From NCBI GenBank assembly GCA_018265615.1, contig JABLYX010000081.1, forward strand, positions 1 through 18,911: a stretch of DNA of 18,911 nt, written 5' to 3'. Under the pieces are notes generated by a model, which saw only the letters and a program-made list of their open reading frames with translations, searched no databases and was not told the DNA's origin. The stretch comes from Lentisphaeria bacterium (lineage in GTDB: Bacteria; Verrucomicrobiota; Lentisphaeria; Victivallales; Victivallaceae). How positions within the stretch are numbered: position 1 is the stretch's first letter; each line of letters starts with the position of its first letter. Shown here in pieces: positions 1 through 5,960 of the stretch. The translations under genes were made by a program, and so were the position numbers.

Positions 1-810
1 GAGTCGAGCCTGATCCTGCGCTGGCTGCTGCCGGGGCGCAGCCTCGTGCTGCTGCCGCTCGGGCTCGCCGGGCTTCTGCTCGCCGCCGGCCGGGCGCGGC
101 GGAAGCGCGACGTGCGGCTCTGGCTGTTGGTCTATTTCGTCGCGGCCTACTGGGCGGCGACGGCGCTCTTCTACATTCTTTCGCGGTTCCGCGCGCCGAT
201 CCTGCCGTTGGTCGCGATTGCCGCGGGCGGGTTCGCCGCGTGGTTCCTGCGGCGCTGGAGGCTTGCGCCGGAGCGGCGCAGGCAGCTTTTCCTGTACGGC
301 GGCGGGACGTTCGTCGCGATGTTCTGGATTGTGAGTTCAAGCTACGATTTCTACCGTTCGAACCTCGAAGCTCCGTTCGCGCGGCTGTTCCGCCCGGACG
401 GGACGGTCGTCGCCTGGGGCGGGGTCCCGTACCGGCTCGATTACGGCCCGGTGACCTTCGGCGGCTGGGAGGCGGTCGAGATGGAGCCGGGGCAGAAGCT
501 TGTGAAGCGGTTTGCCGGCTTCGACGCGCCCGGCGAGGTGGAGTGGACGGTGCTTACCGAAACGCCCGGGCGCATCCGGTTCCGCGTGAACGGCAGATTC
601 CAGTCGCACAACGCGGAGAAGCCCGGGTTCACGAAGCTGCGTTTCCCGGTCGTCCCGCAGGACGGCGGATTCACGGTCGAGATCACCGGGTTCACCGGGA
701 AGCATCTGCTGTTTTATGACGCGCAGCGCGACTACGGCCGCTCGGAGCTCGGCGGCGCGCCGCTCAGGGGCGAGTGGCTGATGCGGCTTTACGAAACGGC
801 CGGGAAGTGA
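1..810 (+). CDS. Multi-spanning membrane protein, 3' part; probable family-39/PMT-type glycosyltransferase
   Basis: The reading frame is open from base 1, so the gene begins before the window and 269 C-terminal residues are visible. They hold about four hydrophobic segments, rich in Leu, Ala and Phe, around window residues 15-30, 42-61, 66-85 and 98-115. After these comes a soluble, beta-rich tail of about 150 residues. The stretch FYILSRFRAPILPLVAIAAG resembles the last membrane segments of dolichyl-phosphate-mannose-type glycosyltransferases (GT39/PMT_2), which often carry an (R/K)(F/Y)R-P-PLL-like motif there. Those enzymes move sugars from polyprenyl-phosphate carriers at the membrane. 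The catalytic N-terminal loop lies outside the window, so the family is inferred from the tail alone. The stop is TGA at 808-810. An O-antigen-ligase-like or other polytopic membrane protein cannot be excluded. Confidence 0.6.
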   Translation, partial: ESSLILRWLLPGRSLVLLPLGLAGLLLAAGRARRKRDVRLWLLVYFVAAYWAATALFYILSRFRAPILPLVAIAAGGFAAWFLRRWRLAPERRRQLFLYGGGTFVAMFWIVSSSYDFYRSNLEAPFARLFRPDGTVVAWGGVPYRLDYGPVTFGGWEAVEMEPGQKLVKRFAGFDAPGEVEWTVLTETPGRIRFRVNGRFQSHNAEKPGFTKLRFPVVPQDGGFTVEITGFTGKHLLFYDAQRDYGRSELGGAPLRGEWLMRLYETAGK

Positions 811-850
811 TTTCATCTGTCCCGGCGGAAGAAAATGCGTTTTTTTTCCG
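799..850 (+). terminator. Possible tandem hairpins after the membrane-protein gene
   Basis: GCCGGGA (799-805) can pair with TCCCGGC (820-826) across the stop codon. A second, AT-rich hairpin pairs CGGAAGAAAA (826-835) with the complementary arm at 841-850, with a loop at 836-840, and contains a run of eight T at 840-847. The GC hairpin is 13 nt from the T run and the second stem is weak, so this is not a textbook terminator. It is the only candidate between this gene and the next promoter. Confidence 0.3.
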
Positions 851-859
851 TTTCGCGGT

Positions 860-881
860 TTGACAAATTACAAAGTGTCAA
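860..881. promoter_or_regulatory. Inverted repeat inside the promoter, possible operator
   Basis: TTGACA (860-865) and TGTCAA (876-881) form a perfect 6-bp inverted repeat separated by 10 nt. It covers the -35 box and reaches to the edge of the -10 box. A repressor bound here would block RNA polymerase. One arm is the consensus -35 sequence itself, so half of the symmetry may be coincidental. Confidence 0.35.
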
Positions 882-887
882 TATAGT
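860..887 (+). promoter_or_regulatory. Sigma-70-type promoter of the acidic zinc-ribbon gene
   Basis: A perfect -35 box TTGACA (860-865) is followed after 16 nt by TATAGT (882-887). Transcription would start near 894, leaving about 30 nt of leader that contains the Shine-Dalgarno sequence AAGGAGG at 908-914. The region is clearly more AT-rich than its surroundings. Confidence 0.8.
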
Positions 888-923
888 ACCGGAGAAAACG
901 ACCTAAGAAGGAGGATCAGAGAT

Positions 924-1223
924 ATGGCCACCATTTGCCCCTATTGCAATATTGAAGTGAGTGAAAGCGCGATCGAAGCCGAAGACGGCTGCTGTCCGGA
1001 ATGCGGCTCCATCATCAGCGCATCCTCGTCCTTTCTCGGAGAAGATCCGGCGGAGTTCGAGGACGAGCTCGAAGCCGATGCCCTCTTCGAGGATTTCGAA
1101 GAGGAGGATGACGACATTTTCGAGCGCGGCGAATTCGACGACGAGGCGTTCGACGACGAGGACCTCGACGAGGAGTTCGACGACGAAGCGTTCGACGACG
1201 AGGAGGAAGAAGAGGAGTTCTGA
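924..1223 (+). CDS. Small zinc-ribbon protein with a highly acidic C-terminal tail, unknown function
   Basis: This 99-residue protein has two parts. The N-terminus carries CPYC (residues 5-8) and CCPEC (23-27), a spacing typical of a one-zinc ribbon. Residues 44-99 are almost entirely acidic: I count 37 Asp or Glu among 56, punctuated by regularly spaced Phe. The ATG lies 9 nt after AAGGAGG, with a near-consensus promoter upstream and a terminator downstream, so it is probably a well-expressed single-gene unit. No name can be assigned. Zinc ribbons bind nucleic acid or protein, and acidic tails with aromatic residues may mimic DNA or bind basic proteins such as ribosomal proteins or histone-like factors; both ideas are inference. 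The tail carries an internal 30-nt duplication, described separately. Confidence 0.85.
   Translation: MATICPYCNIEVSESAIEAEDGCCPECGSIISASSSFLGEDPAEFEDELEADALFEDFEEEDDDIFERGEFDDEAFDDEDLDEEFDDEAFDDEEEEEEF
1131..1202 (+). repeat. Imperfect 30-nt direct repeat coding for the EFDDEAFDDE unit
   Basis: Bases 1131-1160 and 1173-1202 are 28/30 identical and both encode EFDDEAFDDE. The copies start 42 nt apart and are separated by four codons (DLDE). Both lie in the acidic tail of the zinc-ribbon protein and keep its frame, which suggests the tail grew by internal duplication. Confidence 0.75.
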
Positions 1224-1251
1224 GCTTCCGCTTCCCCCGCTGCCGATGTGT

Positions 1252-1280
1252 GCCGCTTTCGTCCGGGAGGCGGCTTTTTT
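1252..1280 (+). terminator. Rho-independent terminator of the acidic zinc-ribbon gene
   Basis: GCCGC (1252-1256) pairs with GCGGC (1270-1274). The stem extends with wobble pairs to about 9 bp around the loop at 1261-1265 and is followed directly by six T (1275-1280). It lies 28 nt after the stop codon. Confidence 0.8.
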
Positions 1281-1303
1281 GTGCCGAAATCTCCCGGTCC
1301 GGC

Positions 1304-1332
1304 TTGCAATCATGGGGTTCCGGCCTTATATT
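1304..1332 (+). promoter_or_regulatory. Probable promoter of the UgpC-type ATPase gene
   Basis: TTGCAA (1304-1309), a 17-nt spacer and TATATT (1327-1332) give a good sigma-70-like pair just after the preceding terminator. The start site would be near 1339, leaving an untranslated leader of roughly 115 nt. Confidence 0.6.
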
Positions 1333-1371
1333 GCGGAAATGGCAATTGGTCCGGATGTGCCCGGAGACGGG

Positions 1372-1390
1372 CCGGTTCGTGTGGAACCGG
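1372..1390 (+). other. Hairpin in the 5' leader of the UgpC-type gene
   Basis: CCGGTTC (1372-1378) and GAACCGG (1384-1390) form a perfect 7-bp stem with a 5-nt loop, about 65 nt upstream of the start codon. No T run follows, so it is not a terminator. It may stabilise the leader or have no function. Confidence 0.45.
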
Positions 1391-1455
1391 AACTCCCCGC
1401 AGGTCGTCAGAGGCTGCTCCGGCGTCGCGGACCGCAGAGCAAAGGCAGGTAAACA

Positions 1456-2556
1456 ATGGCAGAAGTGATTCTGGAACACGTCTACAAGATCTACGACGGC
1501 AATGTGACCGCCGTCCGGGACGTCAACCTCGAAATCCGCGACCGTGAATTCATGGTCCTCGTCGGCCCCTCCGGCTGCGGCAAGTCGACTACGCTCCGCA
1601 TGGTCGCCGGGCTCGAAGATATTTCGAAGGGCACGGTCAAGATCGGCGACCGTGTGGTCAACAACGTCGCCCCGAAGGACCGCGACATCGCGATGGTGTT
1701 CCAGAACTATGCGCTCTATCCGCACATGTCGGTCTACGACAATATGGCGTTCGGCCTGAAGCTGCGCAACTTCTCCAAGGAAGATATCCAGTACCGCGTG
1801 ATGGAAGCCGCGAAGATCCTCGGCCTCGAGGAGTACCTCGACCGCCGCCCGAAGCAGCTTTCCGGCGGCCAGCGCCAGCGCGTCGCCGTCGGCCGCGCGA
1901 TCGTGCGCAAGCCGAAGGCGTTCCTCTTCGACGAGCCGCTGTCGAACCTCGACGCGAAGATGCGCGTCCAGATGCGCACTGAAATTTCGAAGCTGCACCA
2001 GCACCTCGAAAGCACGATGATCTACGTGACCCACGACCAGACCGAAGCCATGACCATGGGCGACCGCATCTGCGTCATGAAGGACGGCGTCATCCAGCAG
2101 GTCGCCGAGCCGATCGAGCTTTACGACAAGCCGTGCAACAAGTTCGTCGCCGGCTTCATCGGCACTCCGCCCATGAACTTCTTCGAGGGGATCCTCACGA
2201 AGAAGGACGGCAAGCTCAGCTTCGTCGAGCCGGGCTTCGAATTCACCGTCCCGGAAGAGTGGCGGGAGAGGCTTGAGCCGTACACCGACAAGAAGGTCAC
2301 GTTCGGCGTGCGCCCCGAGGATATCGGCACCGACGAGGCGGAGAAGACGCCGGGCATGCCGCGCGTGAAGGCGAAGATCGAGGTCCTCGAGCCGATGGGC
2401 TCCGAGACGTTCGTTTACCTGAACACCGGCGAAAACACCTTCATCGCCCGCGTCGATCCCCACAAGAAGCTGCGGGTCGGCGAGCTCGAGAGTCTCGCGG
2501 TGCTGCTGCCGAAGGCGCACATCTTCGACGGCGAAACCGAGAAGACCATCATCTGA
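1456..2556 (+). CDS. ugpC: ABC importer ATPase, MalK/UgpC/MsmX type
   Basis: This 366-residue protein is a complete nucleotide-binding subunit of a carbohydrate ABC importer. It would sit on the inner face of the membrane and hydrolyse ATP to drive sugar uptake. Visible motifs are Walker A GPSGCGKST (37-45), Q-loop Q83, signature LSGGQ (135-139), Walker B AFLFDE (155-160) and switch His193. After about residue 235 comes the regulatory MOP/TOBE-type C-terminal domain typical of MalK and UgpC, including the GVRPED stretch. Length and layout match the family. No permease or binding protein of the matching (MalFG/UgpAE) type is adjacent, so this may be a shared ATPase serving several importers, as MsmX does in Bacillus. 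The exact substrate is unknown. The start ATG follows a weak GGCAGG site. Confidence 0.92.
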   Translation: MAEVILEHVYKIYDGNVTAVRDVNLEIRDREFMVLVGPSGCGKSTTLRMVAGLEDISKGTVKIGDRVVNNVAPKDRDIAMVFQNYALYPHMSVYDNMAFGLKLRNFSKEDIQYRVMEAAKILGLEEYLDRRPKQLSGGQRQRVAVGRAIVRKPKAFLFDEPLSNLDAKMRVQMRTEISKLHQHLESTMIYVTHDQTEAMTMGDRICVMKDGVIQQVAEPIELYDKPCNKFVAGFIGTPPMNFFEGILTKKDGKLSFVEPGFEFTVPEEWRERLEPYTDKKVTFGVRPEDIGTDEAEKTPGMPRVKAKIEVLEPMGSETFVYLNTGENTFIARVDPHKKLRVGELESLAVLLPKAHIFDGETEKTII

Positions 2557-2672
2557 GGAACCGGGTTCGGAGGGAGCGCGTGAAAGCGGGGTTCCCTCCA
2601 GGCCCGGCAAACACCATATGCGGCATGAGAGGGGATTGCACAAATGAATTTCACCGGGCCGCACAACCGGCG

Positions 2673-2706
2673 GATACGGCTGTTCCGGCCGTATCTTCTC
2701 TTTTTT
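2673..2706 (+). terminator. Rho-independent terminator or attenuator before the ABC exporter gene
   Basis: GATACGGC (2673-2680) and GCCGTATC (2688-2695) form a perfect 8-bp stem with a 7-nt loop, followed by TTCTCTTTTTT (2696-2706). It lies 117 nt after the ugpC-like stop and only 22 nt before the ABC exporter start codon. I see no separate promoter between hairpin and start, so partial read-through or attenuation is possible. The rest of the 172-nt gap (2557-2728) holds no convincing gene. Confidence 0.75.
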
Positions 2707-2728
2707 GAATTCGTTTTCAGGTAAAACT

Positions 2729-4504
2729 ATGAGAGAGCTGCTGCACCGTCAATACCGCAACCGCGGCCCGATGCAAAACTACATCGGCTTTTATTCCGAA
2801 TGGAAGGGGCGCTTCGTCCTGGTCTGGATCATGTATCTTGTGAAAGCCGCGCCGGTTTTCCTGATCCCGATCCTGACGGCCGAGGTGATCAACCTCATCA
2901 CGAACCGTGAGCTGCCGCAGGATGTGGTCTTCGGGCGGCTCTGGGAGATTCTCGCGATCGGTTTCATCGTCATCGTCCAGAACATACCGACGCACATGAT
3001 CTATGTGCGGCTGATGAGCGTTCCGTGCCGCGCGGTGGAGATGAGTTTGCGTTCCGCGCTCTGCACGCGGCTGCAGCACCTGTCGATCCCGTACCACACG
3101 CAGACGAGGATCGGGTCGCTGCAGAACAAGGTGACGCGCGACGTCGAGAGCATCGAGAATATGACCCGGATGCTGCTCGACACGGCCCCGAACATCATCT
3201 GCACGGTCGTAATCGCGATTATCGTCACCTTGTTCAAGGCGCCGGTTTTCGTGCTCTTTTACCTCGCCGCGGTTCCGCTGGCGGTTGCGCTGTTCATGGC
3301 GATCCGCAGGAAGATCCGCGACAGCAACCGCGCGTTCCGGCAGAGCATCGAGGATATGTCCGGCCGCGTGACCGAGATGATCCGGCTGATTCCGATCACG
3401 CGCGCGCACCATGTCGAGGAGGTCGAGATCGACCGGGTCAACCGGAAGCTCGAACAGATCCGCCACACCGGTCTGCAGGTGGACCTGATCAACTCGATCT
3501 TCGGCTCGGTGAATTGGGTGCTGCTGATGCTGTTCAATCTGTGCACGCTGATCTTCATCGCATACCTTTACCAGAAGAAACTGCTGGATATCGGCGTCGG
3601 CGACATCGTGCTCCTCACCGGGTATTTCAGTTCGATTACGACGATGGTGATGCATGCGATGAACTGCGTCCCGGCGATCACGAAGGGGTTGGAGTCGGTC
3701 CGTTCGATCGGCGAAGTGCTCGAGTGCCCGGATATCGAGCTCAACGAGAACAAGCCGCAGGTGACGGAGGTGAAAGGTGATTTCGTCTTCGAAAACGTCA
3801 GCTTCTCCTACCCCGGCAACGACAGGCACGCGCTGGAGAATATCAATCTGCATGTCCCGCAGGGCGAGACCATTGCGCTCGTCGGCTCCTCGGGGGCGGG
3901 CAAGTCGACGATGGCGCACCTGGTGATCGGCTTTGTGCGCCCCTCCGCCGGCCGGCTTCTGGTGGACGGGAAGGATATGAACGACCTCGACCTGCGCAGC
4001 TACCGCAAGTTCATTTCGGTCGTGACGCAGGAGACGCTGCTCTTCGACGGTACGATCCGCGAGAATATCTGCTACGGTATCGAGCCGACGGAATTCGAGC
4101 TCATGGATGCGGTCCGCAGCGCCGACCTCATGGATTTCGTCGATTCTCTCCCGGAGGGGCTCAATACGCAGGTCCGCGAAAACGGCTCCCGGCTGTCGGG
4201 AGGGCAGAAGCAGCGCATCGCCATCGCGCGCGCACTGCTGCGTGATCCGCGTGTGCTGATCCTCGACGAAGCGACGAGCGCGCTCGACGTCGAATCCGAA
4301 AGCCAGATCAAGAACGCGCTCGACCATCTGGTCAAGGGGCGCACGACCTTCATCGTCGCCCACCGCCTTTCAACCGTCCGCGACGCCGACCGCATCGTCG
4401 TGATGCAGGACGGCCGGATCGCTGAAATCGGAACCCATCGGGAGCTCCTTGCCCTCGACGGAATATACGCGGAGATGAACCGCAAGTTCACCGCCGCCCA
4501 GTAA
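2729..4504 (+). CDS. ABC exporter half-transporter (type-1 transmembrane domain fused to ATPase)
   Basis: The 591-residue protein has an N-terminal six-helix export domain (about residues 25-320) and a C-terminal ATPase domain. ATPase motifs are Walker A GSSGAGKST (386-394), signature LSGGQ (489-493), Walker B VLILDE (509-514), followed at once by the ATSALD D-loop, and switch His545. This is the MsbA/multidrug/lipid half-transporter layout, which works as a dimer in the inner membrane and expels lipids, peptides or drugs. The substrate cannot be read from the sequence. I chose ATG 2729, 7 nt after AGG. The in-frame TTG at 2705 lies inside the terminator T run and is unlikely. The yggL-like gene follows after 18 nt, so the two are probably co-transcribed. 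Confidence 0.92.
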   Translation: MRELLHRQYRNRGPMQNYIGFYSEWKGRFVLVWIMYLVKAAPVFLIPILTAEVINLITNRELPQDVVFGRLWEILAIGFIVIVQNIPTHMIYVRLMSVPCRAVEMSLRSALCTRLQHLSIPYHTQTRIGSLQNKVTRDVESIENMTRMLLDTAPNIICTVVIAIIVTLFKAPVFVLFYLAAVPLAVALFMAIRRKIRDSNRAFRQSIEDMSGRVTEMIRLIPITRAHHVEEVEIDRVNRKLEQIRHTGLQVDLINSIFGSVNWVLLMLFNLCTLIFIAYLYQKKLLDIGVGDIVLLTGYFSSITTMVMHAMNCVPAITKGLESVRSIGEVLECPDIELNENKPQVTEVKGDFVFENVSFSYPGNDRHALENINLHVPQGETIALVGSSGAGKSTMAHLVIGFVRPSAGRLLVDGKDMNDLDLRSYRKFISVVTQETLLFDGTIRENICYGIEPTEFELMDAVRSADLMDFVDSLPEGLNTQVRENGSRLSGGQKQRIAIARALLRDPRVLILDEATSALDVESESQIKNALDHLVKGRTTFIVAHRLSTVRDADRIVVMQDGRIAEIGTHRELLALDGIYAEMNRKFTAAQ

Positions 4505-4522
4505 TCAACCGGAGAAAAAGAA

Positions 4523-4846
4523 ATGAAAAAACGTTTGCGCAAGAAGACCCACCGCGGGGAGTTCAAAGAGCTCGGCTTCATCATGACCGCCAATTACGAG
4601 GAGAAGCCGGACATGGACGCCCTCTGCGACTTTGTCGATCTCCTGACCGACAAGTTCGATGAGCTCGGCCTGGATGTCTCGGGCTACTTCGACTTCTGCG
4701 ACTTCGACATCATGGTCAACACCGGCAGCCCGGATACCGATGAAGCGGCCCGCCGCCGGCAGGCGATCGACTTCGTCAAGGCGCAGCCCGGCGTTCTGAA
4801 GGTCGAGGCGGGCGAGCTCGTCGACGCCTGGCACAACAAGCTGTAA
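4523..4846 (+). CDS. yggL: YggL-family protein (DUF469, 50S ribosome-associated)
   Basis: This 107-residue protein begins MKKRLRKKTHRGEFKELGF, closely matching the start of Escherichia coli YggL (basic RLRKK run, then a his-x-x-EFxELGF motif). It keeps the family pattern of a basic N-terminus followed by an acidic alpha/beta domain with the SGYFDFCDFDI strand and a C-terminal D-x-W-H near residues 101-104. YggL-family members are described as binding the large ribosomal subunit, and its assembly is the likely context; the precise role is unclear. The ATG follows GGAGAAA with normal spacing. The gene sits 18 nt after an ABC exporter gene, an unexpected partner, and ends just before a strong terminator. 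Confidence 0.88.
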   Translation: MKKRLRKKTHRGEFKELGFIMTANYEEKPDMDALCDFVDLLTDKFDELGLDVSGYFDFCDFDIMVNTGSPDTDEAARRRQAIDFVKAQPGVLKVEAGELVDAWHNKL

Positions 4847-4861
4847 GGCAGGCGGTTGTTT

Positions 4862-4902
4862 TGCCGTGGAGCCGGTCTGCCGGTTCCGCGGCATTTTTTT
4901 TT
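4862..4902 (+). terminator. Strong rho-independent terminator after yggL
   Basis: A 14-bp stem, with two wobble pairs, pairs 4862-4875 with 4880-4893 around the tetraloop TCTG and is followed by nine T (4894-4902). It lies 15 nt after the yggL stop and separates this unit from the sugar-transport genes. Confidence 0.92.
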
Positions 4903-4926
4903 GCCGGGAATTTCACAGGAGTTGAT

Positions 4927-4955
4927 TTGCTATTTTTCCGGGGCTGCGCTACTGT
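4927..4955 (+). promoter_or_regulatory. Weak candidate promoter of the sugar ABC importer genes
   Basis: TTGCTA (4927-4932), 17 nt and TACTGT (4950-4955) is the best sigma-70-like pair between the yggL terminator and the binding-protein start. The -10 match is poor (3 of 6), so the operon may need an activator or use another promoter within 4903-4978. Confidence 0.25.
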
Positions 4956-4978
4956 ATGCCGGAGGAGGCAAGGCGAAT

Positions 4979-5959
4979 ATGAAACGGTCCTGGGTCGCAA
5001 TCGGAATCCTGCTCTTGTCGGCCGCGCTCTTTTCGGCGGGGCTGGTCCGCAAGCTTGCAAGTCTGCGCCATGCGGACCATGCGTCCCGGAATGTGATCAC
5101 CGTGATTCCGAAAGGGGTCGAAAATCCCTGGTGGAACCAGGTCCGGCTCGGGGCGCTTGCGGGGGTGGAGGGGACGCCGTACCACATGGTATGGAGCGGC
5201 CCCGAGCTCGAGAGCGACCATATCCGGCAGATCATCTGCCTGGAGGACGCCCTTGCCCGTCATTCCGCCGCGGTCGTGATCGCTCCGAACAATTCGAAGG
5301 CGCTGCTCCGGCCGGTGGAGGAGGTCGCTGCCCGGATCCCGTGCGTCGTCATCGATTCGCCGCTCGACCGCATGGGGCGGCTTCCGCTCGTGGCCTCGGA
5401 CAATTTTCTGGCGGGGGCATTGGGGGCGCGCCTTGTCGCGGAGGCGATTGACGGCCACGGCAAGGTTCTGGTCCTGAACCATCTGCGCAACTCCGAGTCG
5501 ACCGGGGCGCGGGCGCGCGGTTTTTACGATGCCATTGCGCGGGAGTTCCCCGACATCAAAATTGTCGCGTCCCCGTATGCGGAGACGTCGCTGCGGGACG
5601 TGCGCACCCAGACGATCGGGCTCCTGGCCCGCCACCCCGATATCTCCGCGGTCTTTGCCGTGAATCTCGAAACCTCGGAGGGCGCATACAAGGCGCTGCA
5701 GAACGAGCGGCGCGCCGGAAAGGTCAGGTTTGTGGCATTCGACTCCTCCGCGATGCTGGTGGACGGCGTCGCGAAAGGGAAAGTCGATGCCGTGATCGTA
5801 CAGAATCCGTTTGAAATCGGGCGGCGCGGAATCCTCCGGGCCGTGGAGGCGATAGAGAATAAGCCCGGGGAACCGTTCACTCCGATTCCGGTTTTCGTCG
5901 TCAACCGGAAGAATCTCGAGGAAATGAAGCGGAAATATCCGGCGGCACTGGGGTTGTGA
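4979..5959 (+). CDS. Sugar-binding protein of an RbsB-like ABC importer
   Basis: The 326-residue protein is a periplasmic substrate-binding component of the pentose/simple-sugar class (Peripla_BP_4, RbsB-like). It has a hydrophobic N-terminus (residues 5-22) that acts as signal peptide or anchor; I see no lipobox cysteine. The mature part starts with VITVIPKGVENPWWNQVRLG, the standard first strand and ligand loop of this fold. Later elements fit too: VVIAPNNSKAL, then the ASDNFLAG-ALGARLV segment, then AVFAVNLETSEGAYKAL and VDAVIVQNPFEIGRRG. The product would capture sugar outside the inner membrane and pass it to the permease encoded two genes on. I chose ATG 4979 after GGAGGAGG (4961-4968); the longer frame from TTG 4856 runs through the terminator. 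The ATPase gene follows after a single base. Confidence 0.88.
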   Translation: MKRSWVAIGILLLSAALFSAGLVRKLASLRHADHASRNVITVIPKGVENPWWNQVRLGALAGVEGTPYHMVWSGPELESDHIRQIICLEDALARHSAAVVIAPNNSKALLRPVEEVAARIPCVVIDSPLDRMGRLPLVASDNFLAGALGARLVAEAIDGHGKVLVLNHLRNSESTGARARGFYDAIAREFPDIKIVASPYAETSLRDVRTQTIGLLARHPDISAVFAVNLETSEGAYKALQNERRAGKVRFVAFDSSAMLVDGVAKGKVDAVIVQNPFEIGRRGILRAVEAIENKPGEPFTPIPVFVVNRKNLEEMKRKYPAALGL

Positions 5960-5960
5960 C

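Noticed and set aside
1015..2664. A 549-codon minus-strand open frame opposite the UgpC-type gene
   Set aside because: It is the mirror of a clear ABC ATPase, with low-complexity Arg-rich translation and no Shine-Dalgarno sequence.
2717..4363. A 548-codon minus-strand open frame opposite the ABC exporter gene
   Set aside because: The translation is rich in Asp, His and Arg with no recognisable domain, as expected from the antisense of a high-GC gene.
4856..4978. N-terminal extension of the sugar-binding protein from a TTG at 4856
   Set aside because: This part contains the yggL terminator. A strong ribosome site and signal peptide support ATG 4979.
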